DNA of 13,168 bases from positions 1 to 13,168 of the forward strand of contig UQCV01000064.1 of assembly GCA_900539665.1 (NCBI GenBank), in the 5' to 3' direction. Positions 1 through 6,649 of this stretch are shown piece by piece (positions within the stretch are counted from its first letter, which is position 1; every line of letters starts with the position of its first letter). The notes beneath the pieces are model-generated. The model did no database searches. It had not been told where the DNA came from and was given only the letters and a program-made list of their open reading frames with translations. This DNA comes from an uncultured Succinivibrionaceae bacterium. GTDB taxonomy: Bacteria; Pseudomonadota; Gammaproteobacteria; Enterobacterales; Succinivibrionaceae. The translations under genes and the position numbers were made by a program.

Positions 1-72
1 GACATTAGGATGGGGACATGGTATTAAACTCCTATATTTTCGTGCGTAACTGCTACTTACAACGGCGTTTTA

Positions 73-101
73 TTGTTTTTTAAGGTAAAGCAAAGTATAA
101 T
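73..101 (+). promoter_or_regulatory. Candidate sigma70 promoter for serS
   Basis: A perfect -10 hexamer TATAAT (96-101) lies 17 bp downstream of TTGTTT (73-78), which matches the first three positions of TTGACA. Transcription would start near 108, giving a leader of about 112 nt before serS. The leader holds two direct copies of CCGGGCTT (173-180 and 184-191), 11 bp apart, and a short CCGC/GCGG inverted repeat near 139-155; no riboswitch class is recognisable. The -10 and spacing are good and the -35 is partial. Confidence 0.5.
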
Positions 102-219
102 CAAAGCTGAATTTACGGTTCAATAACCTTGAACCTACCGCATTTGATAGGCGGAAGAATTATTAAAGAAGTCCGGGCTTTAACCGGGCTTAAAACAAAA
201 CAAAAAGTTGGATTTTTAA

Positions 220-1527
220 ATGCTTGATTCTAAATATCTTCGTGCAGAAAGTGCTTTTGCAGCTGCACGTTTGGCTACCAGAAACTTTGCTCTAGATACA
301 GATAAACTCGCCGCGCTTGAAGAACAGCGTAAGGAACTTCAGGTTAAGACCCAAGATCTTCAGGCTAAGCGTAACAGCATGTCTAAGTCCATTGGTGCTG
401 CCATTGCTCGTGGTGAGGATGTAAACGCTATAAAGGCAGAAGTAAAGGAACTTGGGGTAGAACTTGATGCAGTTAAGGTAGAACAGGATAAGATTCTTGA
501 AGAAATTCGAGCTTACTCTTTGACTGTGCCAAATCTTCCAGATGAATCTGTACCAGTAGGCAAAGACGATAGCGAAAACGTTGAAGTACGTCGTGTTGGT
601 ACTCCACGCACTTTCGATTTCCCAGTGCTTGACCATGTCGCTTTAGGTGAACAGCTTGGTGAACTTGATTTCGATAATGCGCGCAAGATTTCTGGCGCTC
701 GTTTTGCTTTTATGCGTGGTCCTATTGCGCATTTACACCGTGCATTAGCTCAGTTTATGCTTGATTTACACTGTGAAAACCAGGGCTACACTGAATGTTA
801 CGTACCATACCTCGTAAACTACGATAGCCTCTATGGTACCGGTCAGTTACCTAAGTTTGCGGAAGATTTGTTCCACACTTCTTTAGATGGCGATGCTGAT
901 GGTGACAATGTAAATCGTCGTTTCTGCTTAATCCCAACTGCAGAAGTGCCACTTACTAACATGGTAAGAGATGTTATTCTTGATGCCAAAGATTTACCAA
1001 TTAAGATCACTGCCCATACTCCATGCTTCCGTTCTGAAGCAGGTTCTGCTGGCCGTGATACCCGTGGCTTAATTAGAATGCATCAGTTTGATAAAGTTGA
1101 AATGGTGCAGATTGTGCACCCTGATCATTCTTTTGAAGCTCTTGAACAGCTTACCAATGATGCAGAAGAAGTTTTAAAGCAGCTTGGTTTACCATACCGT
1201 GTAGTTGCTCTTTCTACTGGTGACATGGGCTTTAGTGCTGCTAAGACTTATGATCTTGAAGTATGGATTCCAGCTCAGAATACTTACCGTGAAATTTCTT
1301 CATGCTCTAACTGCACTGATTTCCAGGCAAGACGTATGCAGGCTCGTTTCCGTGATGCCGATGGTAAGACCCGTCTCGTGCACACTCTTAACGGCTCAGG
1401 CTTAGCAGTAGGCCGTACCTTAGTGGCAGTTATGGAAAACTATCAGCAAGCTGACGGCTCTATTGTTGTACCAGAAGTGTTACGTAAGTACATGAACGGT
1501 CTTGAAGTAATCAAAAAAGATTGCTAA
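220..1527 (+). CDS. serS: Seryl-tRNA synthetase (serine--tRNA ligase)
   Basis: Cytoplasmic class II aminoacyl-tRNA synthetase that charges tRNA-Ser, and tRNA-Sec where present, with serine using ATP. The 435 residues match the usual bacterial length. Residues 1-105 form the long helical-hairpin arm that grips the tRNA extra arm, rich in Glu, Lys and Leu. The catalytic core follows: TAEVPLTN (240-247), the motif 2 loop FRSEAGSAGRDTRG (270-283) leading into RMHQFDKVE (286-294), the serine-site region SSCSNCTDFQARR (360-372), and motif 3 with LNGSGLAVGR (390-399). All expected signatures are present. The ATG at 220 has only a weak GGAT Shine-Dalgarno 7 nt upstream, but the N-terminus MLDSKYLR aligns with the family start. 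The gene stands alone, with its own promoter upstream and an intrinsic terminator downstream. Confidence 0.97.
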   Translation: MLDSKYLRAESAFAAARLATRNFALDTDKLAALEEQRKELQVKTQDLQAKRNSMSKSIGAAIARGEDVNAIKAEVKELGVELDAVKVEQDKILEEIRAYSLTVPNLPDESVPVGKDDSENVEVRRVGTPRTFDFPVLDHVALGEQLGELDFDNARKISGARFAFMRGPIAHLHRALAQFMLDLHCENQGYTECYVPYLVNYDSLYGTGQLPKFAEDLFHTSLDGDADGDNVNRRFCLIPTAEVPLTNMVRDVILDAKDLPIKITAHTPCFRSEAGSAGRDTRGLIRMHQFDKVEMVQIVHPDHSFEALEQLTNDAEEVLKQLGLPYRVVALSTGDMGFSAAKTYDLEVWIPAQNTYREISSCSNCTDFQARRMQARFRDADGKTRLVHTLNGSGLAVGRTLVAVMENYQQADGSIVVPEVLRKYMNGLEVIKKDC

Positions 1528-1569
1528 AAGCTTAACTTAAATTAAGAGCTAGTAAGGCTTAGTTTTTTT

Positions 1570-1606
1570 AACTCCCGCGTCTTGATAGATGCGGGAGTTT
1601 TGTTTT
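1570..1606 (+). terminator. Intrinsic terminator of serS
   Basis: A perfect 9-bp GC-rich stem (AACTCCCGC 1570-1578 with GCGGGAGTT 1591-1599), a 12-nt loop and a TTTTGTTTT tail. It sits about 40 bp after the serS stop. There is no T-tract for the opposite strand, so it should act only on rightward transcription. Confidence 0.85.
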
Positions 1607-1610
1607 ACTT

Positions 1611-1680
1611 ATATCTATATCCACTTTACTTCACTCCACACTACGCTACACCACACCTAGACTTTTTCATTTGTTCATTA
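1611..1680 (+). promoter_or_regulatory. C-rich, G-poor tract (possible Rho-loading region)
   Basis: In these 70 nt the + strand has 22 C and only 3 G, and the Cs are spread in a YC-rich pattern. Such C-over-G bubbles are typical of Rho utilisation sites. It lies just past the serS intrinsic terminator and before the convergent kfr-like operon, so it could back up termination and limit antisense transcription. Composition is seen directly; function is inference. Confidence 0.25.
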
Positions 1681-1717
1681 GCGCGGGATGGCAAAATTGC
1701 TCTTAATAGGTTCCCAT

Positions 1718-2425
1718 TTATTTTAAAAATATCTTCATGGTGTCAGTGACCTTTTTTAAGGACGTGCGATAGGATTCGCTTTGGGGCCGAGTTTGGGAGG
1801 CCAAGAATATAATGGTTAGGGCGCGTTTTAAGTCCCCGGGAATTTCATTGCCGGCGTGGTCGATAATAACGGCCTTTAAGAGTCGTTCAAGTACTTTAAC
1901 TTCAGCGTGTACGGTAGCTTCGCGTTTAAGAGCCGCAGTAAGGTCGGCGTGGGCGCTAGTTAGTAATTGGCGCAGGCGGGCGATTTCTTGTTGGCGCTCG
2001 TGAATTAAAGCTCCTGTCGCCATGATTTGTTCAGGGCCACAACTTTCTAGAGGTTCTAAAGCGTGGGGTGAAGAAGCTCTGCATTTAGGAGCGCATGCTT
2101 GAGCTTGGTTTGGGTGGGGTAAGGTAGTTTGTGAGGATTCATTTTTTAAGGTTGAGGTCTCGTTTATTTGGGACTCGTTAGAGGTCGCAGTTTGGTTAAA
2201 AACTTGAGTTAAGTCTTGGTCTTCTAACGCCTGGTCTTCGTTTAAAGGAGCGTAGCTTGGCGTTGGGGCTAAGGCTGAGGCTTTTATTTCCTTTAAATAT
2301 TTAGTAATAGAACTAAACGAGCCGTGCCCTAAAAGTTTTCTGATATTGAGGACCGTTGGTTTAATAGCTTGAGCCTCGAGATGCTTAATCGCATCTTTAA
2401 CCTCAAAAATGGTAAGCTTGCTCAC
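1718..2425 (-). CDS. KfrA-type DNA-binding coiled-coil protein, second gene of pair (B)
   Basis: 235 residues. Residues 1-50 form a KfrA N-terminal helix-turn-helix domain: a helix with FEVKDAIKHLEAQ, then PTVLNIRKLLGHGSFSSITKYLKE (21-45). The family hallmark is the LGxGS(x)xTI-type recognition helix. Residues 50-135 are a low-complexity Ser/Thr/Gln/Pro linker. Residues 138-190 (HERQQEIARLRQLL..., ALKREATVHAEVKVLERLL) look like a coiled coil, followed by a short basic tail. Known KfrA proteins are plasmid autorepressors with a long alpha-helical tail; this tail is shorter. The start is GTG at 2425, supported by AGGA 9 nt upstream, and it overlaps the end of the preceding gene by 23 bp, suggesting translational coupling. 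No intrinsic terminator is evident after its stop. Its exact function is unknown. Confidence 0.75.
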   Translation of the reverse strand: MSKLTIFEVKDAIKHLEAQAIKPTVLNIRKLLGHGSFSSITKYLKEIKASALAPTPSYAPLNEDQALEDQDLTQVFNQTATSNESQINETSTLKNESSQTTLPHPNQAQACAPKCRASSPHALEPLESCGPEQIMATGALIHERQQEIARLRQLLTSAHADLTAALKREATVHAEVKVLERLLKAVIIDHAGNEIPGDLKRALTIIFLASQTRPQSESYRTSLKKVTDTMKIFLK

Positions 2426-3170
2426 TTTGGTTCATCCTGTTCTTGTTGCGTTCATCATCAAGCATGGCTTGGATTGCTTTAATACTTGGCGCGCCACCAA
2501 TATACTCGTTTGCGCCTTGCGCTAAAGCTTGGTTTAGCGCCATCTTTAAAAAGTCCAGCGCATCTTCTTTTAACGTGGTAATCAAGGGCTTTAGGGCCGA
2601 AAGTGGCGCCTCTGTGAGGAGCTTGTTTAGCCCCGCTTCCATTAAGAGTTCTTGTCTTAGATTACGCTCTTTAAAGTGCCGTAACACGATATCTTTTAAA
2701 AACTCTAGATCTAAAAGTCTAGCGGTACTTTGATTTAAGCGTTCGTTGGCTTCTCGTTCGATGCGAGTGATGTTTTCATAAGCGGTCCTAAGTTTTAAAC
2801 ATTCATCTTCAAGGCCACGGAGTAAGTTTTGTTGTTCTTTAGGGATAGCGGTATTAGTTGGGGCGTGCTTTAAGAGCCTAGGACTGCCAAGACCTAAATC
2901 TTTTAGCAAACGACTAATAGTTGAATAAGAGCCATGTCCAATTTCCTTTCGGACTCGATTTATGCTGATATTTTCACCGCGGGCAATTAAAACGTGAACG
3001 GCGTGTTCAATTTCTTGACGCGTGATATTAGGGGAATTACTTGGGGGAGTCGCTTCGCTTGGCGAAAGCGGATCCGTATTAAACTTGGTTTCTGCGGGGG
3101 GATAAGTGTACGCTTGCGCAGGCGATGCGGGCGTAAATTCTTGGTCAATTATGAAATCATCATGAGTCAT
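2403..3170 (-). CDS. KfrA-type DNA-binding coiled-coil protein, first gene of pair (A)
   Basis: 255 residues from the ATG at 3170. A polar, Pro/Ser/Thr-rich N-terminus (1-48) precedes a KfrA-type domain (about 49-95): NITRQEIEHAVHVLIARGENISINRV... ending in IGHGSYSTISRLLKDLG, closely similar to the second protein's GHGSFSSITKYLKE. Residues 111-175 are predicted coiled coil (LLRGLEDECLKLRTAYENI, IEREANERLNQ), and the C-terminus is helical. Start choice is uncertain. AAGGAG (3184-3189) is 13 nt from the ATG but 7 nt from an in-frame CTG at 3176, and an in-frame TTG at 3200 would precede the Shine-Dalgarno; ATG is preferred. It is the first gene of a leftward two-gene unit. Such proteins usually bind their own promoter and can coat DNA; nothing nearby indicates a plasmid or phage backbone. 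Confidence 0.75.
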   Translation of the reverse strand: MTHDDFIIDQEFTPASPAQAYTYPPAETKFNTDPLSPSEATPPSNSPNITRQEIEHAVHVLIARGENISINRVRKEIGHGSYSTISRLLKDLGLGSPRLLKHAPTNTAIPKEQQNLLRGLEDECLKLRTAYENITRIEREANERLNQSTARLLDLEFLKDIVLRHFKERNLRQELLMEAGLNKLLTEAPLSALKPLITTLKEDALDFLKMALNQALAQGANEYIGGAPSIKAIQAMLDDERNKNRMNQSEQAYHF

Positions 3171-3267
3171 CGACAGGTAACAGCTCCTTAATGGTAGCAA
3201 GCGTATAAGAACCTATGTTTGTTCATCTTGGGGTAAGTTTGGGGGTTGAATTTGAGGATTCACTTTA

Positions 3268-3295
3268 TTTGTAATTACAGTTTTTAAAGTGTAAA
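3268..3295 (-). promoter_or_regulatory. Candidate promoter and operator of the kfr-like operon
   Basis: Read leftward, TTTACA (3290-3295) and TACAAA (3268-3273) are separated by 16 bp. The start would fall near 3261, about 90 nt before the ATG. On the + strand two copies of AAGTGTAA (3287-3294 and 3298-3305) lie 11 bp apart, the first covering the -35. A perfect palindrome TGTAATTACA (3270-3279) covers the -10/spacer edge. This arrangement fits autorepression, as known for KfrA, but is inferred. Confidence 0.4.
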
Positions 3296-3439
3296 TTAAG
3301 TGTAATCTATTTTAAGACAAAGGTCTTGATAAACTTTTAAAAATCAGACCCAAACGAGGTTTTAGTTCTTTTTAAAAATGGTTCATAGGAAGGCATTGGG
3401 AACAAAAATATTGGTGATTGGGGACAACTAAGGGTGGGG

Positions 3440-3537
3440 ATTAAATGTGGAAGATTAAATGAAGTAAGCAGGCTGATAAATGAGGCTTGACAAAAGAGGT
3501 CTGACCAAAGCGACCTAACAATAGCGACCTGACAAAA
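3440..3537. repeat. Degenerate tandem array of 14-bp units (about 7 units)
   Basis: The last four units are clear: GAGGCTTGACAAAA (3482-3495), GAGGTCTGACCAAA (3496-3509), GCGACCTAACAATA (3510-3523) and GCGACCTGACAAAA (3524-3537). They share 10 to 12 of 14 bases with the last unit. A weaker unit GCAGGCTGATAAAT (3468-3481) precedes them. Two further units begin with ATTAAATG (3440 and 3454), keeping the 14-bp period. There are no gaps between units, so this is an iteron-like or operator-like array and not a CRISPR. It lies between the metG terminator and the kfr-like promoter, in sequence not expected to be transcribed. Confidence 0.7.
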
Positions 3538-3547
3538 GTTTTTATGT

Positions 3548-3588
3548 AAAAAATCGGCCTCTTTAAACGTTTAATTTAAAGAGGCCGA
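3548..3588 (-). terminator. Intrinsic terminator of metG
   Basis: A perfect 14-bp stem, TCGGCCTCTTTAAA (3554-3567) with its complement at 3575-3588, and a 7-nt loop. Read leftward the stem is followed directly by TTTTTT (3548-3553). It lies about 47 bp past the metG stop. The opposite side has only a weak T-run (ATTATTTT), so action on + is possible but secondary. Confidence 0.9.
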
Positions 3589-3634
3589 ATTATTTTAGCT
3601 TAAGGATTTTAGTAGTGCTTTAAGCTAGGCTTAA

Positions 3635-5701
3635 TTAACCAACTCGGTCACCAGCCTTAACTCCGCTATCAGCGTTAAGGAGGAAGATACCGCCTTCTTC
3701 GTTAGCAGCAGATAAGATCATGCCTTCTGATAGTCCAAACTTCATCTTACGTGGTGCAAGGTTGTAAACAACAATTACAAAACGACCAACTAAAGAGGCT
3801 GGGTCTTGGTAAGCTGATTTAATCCCGGAGAAGATTTGACGGGTTTCACCATTACCAAGGTCGAGTTCAAAGCGGAGCAATTTTTTAGATTCAGGTACTT
3901 CTTCGCACACTAAAACCTTAGCGGCACGCATATCAACCTTAGCAAAATCATCGATAGTGATTTCAGCTGGAGCTTCAGCAGGAGCTGCTTTTTTTGCTTC
4001 TTTCTTTGCTTGAGCTTTCTTGTCATCGTCCTTTGGTGCTTGGCCAGAAGCTTGGAGGTCTTTTAGGGAGTCAGCTAACATAGCGTCAACTTGCTTCTTG
4101 TCGATACGGCTAAAGAGTGCCTTAAATGGCTTAATTTCAGTGCCGTAGAGACGGTCGCCAAGATTTTGCCAAGTGAGCTTAACGTTAAGGAATTCCATGC
4201 TTCTTTCGGCAAGTTCAGGCAAAATTGGCATGATGTAACCGATAAGAATACGATAGAGATTAAGGGCTGTGGTGCAGGTTTCGTGTAATTCAGCGCGACG
4301 ACTTTCGTCTTTAGCTGCCACCCATGGGGCTTTTTCATCGACATAACGGTTAGCTTCGTCAGCTAAAGCCATGATTTCACGAATGGCACGGCTATATTCG
4401 CGCGCTTGGTAAGCGGCTTCGATTTCGTTCTTTTTAGCGTCGAACATATCAAGCAAGCTTTCATCAGAAATGCTGTCTGCAAGTTTGCCACCAAAAATTT
4501 TAGTGATGAAGCCTGCGGTACGTGAAGCTAAGTTTACGAGCTTGTTGACGATATCTGAATTAACCTTAGCAATAAAGTCATCGAGGTTAAGGTCAAGATC
4601 GTCGATACGGCCATTCATCTTTGCGGCATAGTAGTAACGAAGGCATTCTGGGGAAAAGTGCTTAAGATAGGTAGAGGCCTTGATAAAGGTCCCTTTAGAC
4701 TTACTCATCTTAGCGCCATTTACAGTTACGTAACCGTGAACAAAGACTTTATCAGGAGCCTTGTAACCGGCGCCATTTAAAACTGCAGGCCAGAACAAGG
4801 TATGGAAATAGAGGATGTCTTTACCAATAAAGTGGCAAAGCTCAGTGTTGGCCCCTGGCTGCATCATAGCAGCAAAATCGATATTTTTAGCATCAAAGTA
4901 ATTCTTAAAAGAAGCTAAATAGCCTACTGGGGCATCGAGCCATACATAGAAATACTTGTCTTCGGTATCTGGAATCTTAAACCCAAAATATGGTGCGTCA
5001 CGAGAGATGTCCCACTGCTGCAAGCCTGATTCAAACCATTCTTGTAGTTTGTTAGCCATTTCTTCAGGAATGGTATCGCTCTTAATCCAGTTTTGTAAAA
5101 ATTCTTGGAACTGTGGTAAGTCAAAGAAGTAGTGTTCGGATTCTTTAAGAACCGGAGTGGCCCCGCTAATAGAAGAGTATGGATTCTTAAGATCAGCAGG
5201 AGAGTAGGTGGCACCACAAACTTCGCAGTTATCACCGTACTGATCAGGAGCGCCACACTTAGGACAAGTCCCCTTAACGAAACGATCTGGTAAGAACATG
5301 CCTTTAACCGGATCGTAAAGTTGAGAAATTACTCGGGTCTTAATAAAGCCATTGTCGCGGAGTTTTTTGTAGATAGAAGATGAAATTTCCTGGTTTTCAG
5401 GGGAATTGGTGCGGTAGTAATTATCGTAGCTAATACCAAAACCAGCAAAATCGGACTTGTGTTCGTTTTCAACTTCACCGATGAGTTCTTCTGGAGTTTT
5501 GCTGAGCTGTTGCGCCTTGATCATAATTGGGCTTCCGTGTTGGTCGTCGGCACAAACAAAATAAACCTTACGGCCAAGCATACGCTGGAAGCGAACATAG
5601 ATGTCAGCTTGAATGTGTTCAAGGATATGCCCTAAGTGAATAGAGCCGTTGGCATACGGTAGGGCGCAGGTTACCAATAATGTTTTATTAGTATCAGACA
5701 T
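3635..5701 (-). CDS. metG: Methionyl-tRNA synthetase (methionine--tRNA ligase)
   Basis: Cytoplasmic class I aminoacyl-tRNA synthetase that charges initiator and elongator tRNA-Met. The 688 residues compare with 677 in E. coli. Visible features in order: the HIGH-type motif HLGH (22-25), a zinc knuckle with Cys146, Cys149, Cys159 and Cys162 (CPKCGAP...NCEVCG), KMSKS (331-335), the anticodon-binding helical domain, a charged low-complexity linker (about 553-580, KDDDKKAQAKKEAKK), and a C-terminal EMAP/Trbp-type OB-fold domain (about 581-688, DDFAKVDMRAAKVL...GLSEGMILSA) used for dimerisation and tRNA binding. The ATG at 5701 has GGAG 9 nt upstream. A strong terminator follows. The preceding rnt gene reads the same way but appears to have its own terminator, and a candidate promoter lies between them. 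Confidence 0.98.
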   Translation of the reverse strand: MSDTNKTLLVTCALPYANGSIHLGHILEHIQADIYVRFQRMLGRKVYFVCADDQHGSPIMIKAQQLSKTPEELIGEVENEHKSDFAGFGISYDNYYRTNSPENQEISSSIYKKLRDNGFIKTRVISQLYDPVKGMFLPDRFVKGTCPKCGAPDQYGDNCEVCGATYSPADLKNPYSSISGATPVLKESEHYFFDLPQFQEFLQNWIKSDTIPEEMANKLQEWFESGLQQWDISRDAPYFGFKIPDTEDKYFYVWLDAPVGYLASFKNYFDAKNIDFAAMMQPGANTELCHFIGKDILYFHTLFWPAVLNGAGYKAPDKVFVHGYVTVNGAKMSKSKGTFIKASTYLKHFSPECLRYYYAAKMNGRIDDLDLNLDDFIAKVNSDIVNKLVNLASRTAGFITKIFGGKLADSISDESLLDMFDAKKNEIEAAYQAREYSRAIREIMALADEANRYVDEKAPWVAAKDESRRAELHETCTTALNLYRILIGYIMPILPELAERSMEFLNVKLTWQNLGDRLYGTEIKPFKALFSRIDKKQVDAMLADSLKDLQASGQAPKDDDKKAQAKKEAKKAAPAEAPAEITIDDFAKVDMRAAKVLVCEEVPESKKLLRFELDLGNGETRQIFSGIKSAYQDPASLVGRFVIVVYNLAPRKMKFGLSEGMILSAANEEGGIFLLNADSGVKAGDRVG

Positions 5702-5738
5702 GGAACTTTACTCCGTCTTCTTTCTATTTATAAATGGC

Positions 5739-5761
5739 GTTAAGCCCTAGGTGGGCTTAAC
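5739..5761 (-). promoter_or_regulatory. Leader hairpin upstream of metG
   Basis: A perfect 9-bp inverted repeat, GTTAAGCCC (5739-5747) and GGGCTTAAC (5753-5761), with a 5-nt loop, in the metG 5' leader 37 nt from the start codon. No T-tract follows on either strand, so it is not a simple intrinsic terminator. A second, smaller hairpin CGATAG/CTATCG (5776-5792) lies just upstream. An RNA control element or a protein site is possible; no known class is recognised. Confidence 0.4.
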
Positions 5762-5800
5762 TGTTAAAACTATAGCGATAGATTAACTATCGTAGGTTAG

Positions 5801-5828
5801 ATTGTATTCTTGGTTTAAAAAACGCCAA
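5801..5828 (-). promoter_or_regulatory. Candidate sigma70 promoter for metG
   Basis: Read leftward: TTGGCG (5823-5828, 4 of 6 to TTGACA), a 16-bp spacer, and TACAAT (5801-5806, 5 of 6 to TATAAT). The start would be near 5794, giving a leader of about 93 nt with two hairpins. The -35 is the same DNA as the 3' arm of the rnt terminator stem. Confidence 0.5.
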
Positions 5829-5846
5829 GCTTACTCGTTGTTGGCG
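5817..5846 (-). terminator. Intrinsic terminator of rnt, spanning its stop codon
   Basis: Read leftward, CGCCAA (5841-5846) lies inside the last rnt codons and pairs with TTGGCG (5823-5828) after the stop. The loop is 12 nt, and the stem is followed at once by six Ts (5817-5822). The stem is only 6 bp, so efficiency may be partial. Confidence 0.55.
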
Positions 5847-6649
5847 CTATCTTGTTCTAGCGCTTGGGCACTAGAACTTGAAGCAACGCAAGGCTCAGCA
5901 CTAGCTTCGGCACTAGGTTCTGTCGAAGCCGTGTTTTCACGATGGTAATTAACAGTTTCTTGAGCTTTTTCGGCAGCTTCACGCATAGTGTCAGGTAGAG
6001 GCCAACCACCAAGTTCCCGAAAACGATTTACAAACCAACAAAATAAATCAGCTTCTCGATCAGTGTCGTAAGCAGCTCCGTGAGCTTGATCGCAATCAAA
6101 TTCAAGACCAGCGGTGAGGCAAGAGACACTAAGTACAGTTTGACCAAGTACCAAAGCCCCTAAGGAAGCCGTGTCGATATTGCTAAATGGATGAAACGGT
6201 GACCGCTTATAAGCCATACGATTGATGGCCGCATTCATGAATTTAAGATCAAAGCCGGCGTTGTGGCCAACTAAAATGGCGCGCTTACAACCGTTCTTTT
6301 TTACTGCTTTAGCAATGGCTTTAAAAAAAGGTACCAAGGCGATCTTTTCATCTTGAGCCTGGCGATTAGGATTGAAAGGATCAATACCGATGAATTTAAT
6401 ATTGGCCTCTTCAATATTCGCACCAGGGAAAGGAGCGATTTGGAAGCAGTATTTTTGGTCTTTAACTAAGGTGCCGTCGGCAGTGAATTTTAGAGTGCAG
6501 GCTGCAAACTCTAAAAGAGCATCTGTATCGGCGTTAAAGCCAGCTGTTTCTACATCGATAACTACTGGGTAGTAGCCACGGAAACGTTCGGCCATCATCT
6601 GTTCCGGTGTTTTGGCGGAAACGGCTGGAGTGATAGTGTTTTCTGTCAT
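5831..6649 (-). CDS. rnt: Ribonuclease T (3'-5' exoribonuclease, DEDDh family)
   Basis: Trims the 3' ends of tRNA, 5S and 23S rRNA and other small stable RNAs, and turns over the tRNA CCA end. Residues 22-225 follow E. coli RNase T closely: RFRGYYPVVIDVETAGFNA (22-40) with catalytic Asp32 and Glu34, GHNAGFD (128-134) with Asp134, PFHPFSNIDTASLGALVLGQ (151-170), and HGAAYDTDREADLF (190-203) with His190 and Asp195. All DEDDh residues are present. The protein is 272 residues against about 215 in E. coli. The excess is a short N-terminal extension and a tail of about 45 residues (228-272) rich in Ser, Ala and Glu, probably disordered. ATG at 6649 has no clear Shine-Dalgarno; Met18 or Met19 are possible alternative starts. 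The divergent neighbour is motY; rnt-motY proximity is known from other gammaproteobacteria such as Pseudomonas. Confidence 0.95.
   Translation of the reverse strand: MTENTITPAVSAKTPEQMMAERFRGYYPVVIDVETAGFNADTDALLEFAACTLKFTADGTLVKDQKYCFQIAPFPGANIEEANIKFIGIDPFNPNRQAQDEKIALVPFFKAIAKAVKKNGCKRAILVGHNAGFDLKFMNAAINRMAYKRSPFHPFSNIDTASLGALVLGQTVLSVSCLTAGLEFDCDQAHGAAYDTDREADLFCWFVNRFRELGGWPLPDTMREAAEKAQETVNYHRENTASTEPSAEASAEPCVASSSSAQALEQDSANNE

Noticed and set aside
292..636. 114-codon open frame on - inside serS
   Set aside because: It lies wholly antisense to a fully conserved serS; its translation is Phe/Tyr/Leu-rich with no family features.
3440..3537. CRISPR interpretation of the 14-bp array
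   Set aside because: Units are contiguous with no unique spacers, too short, and no cas genes are present.
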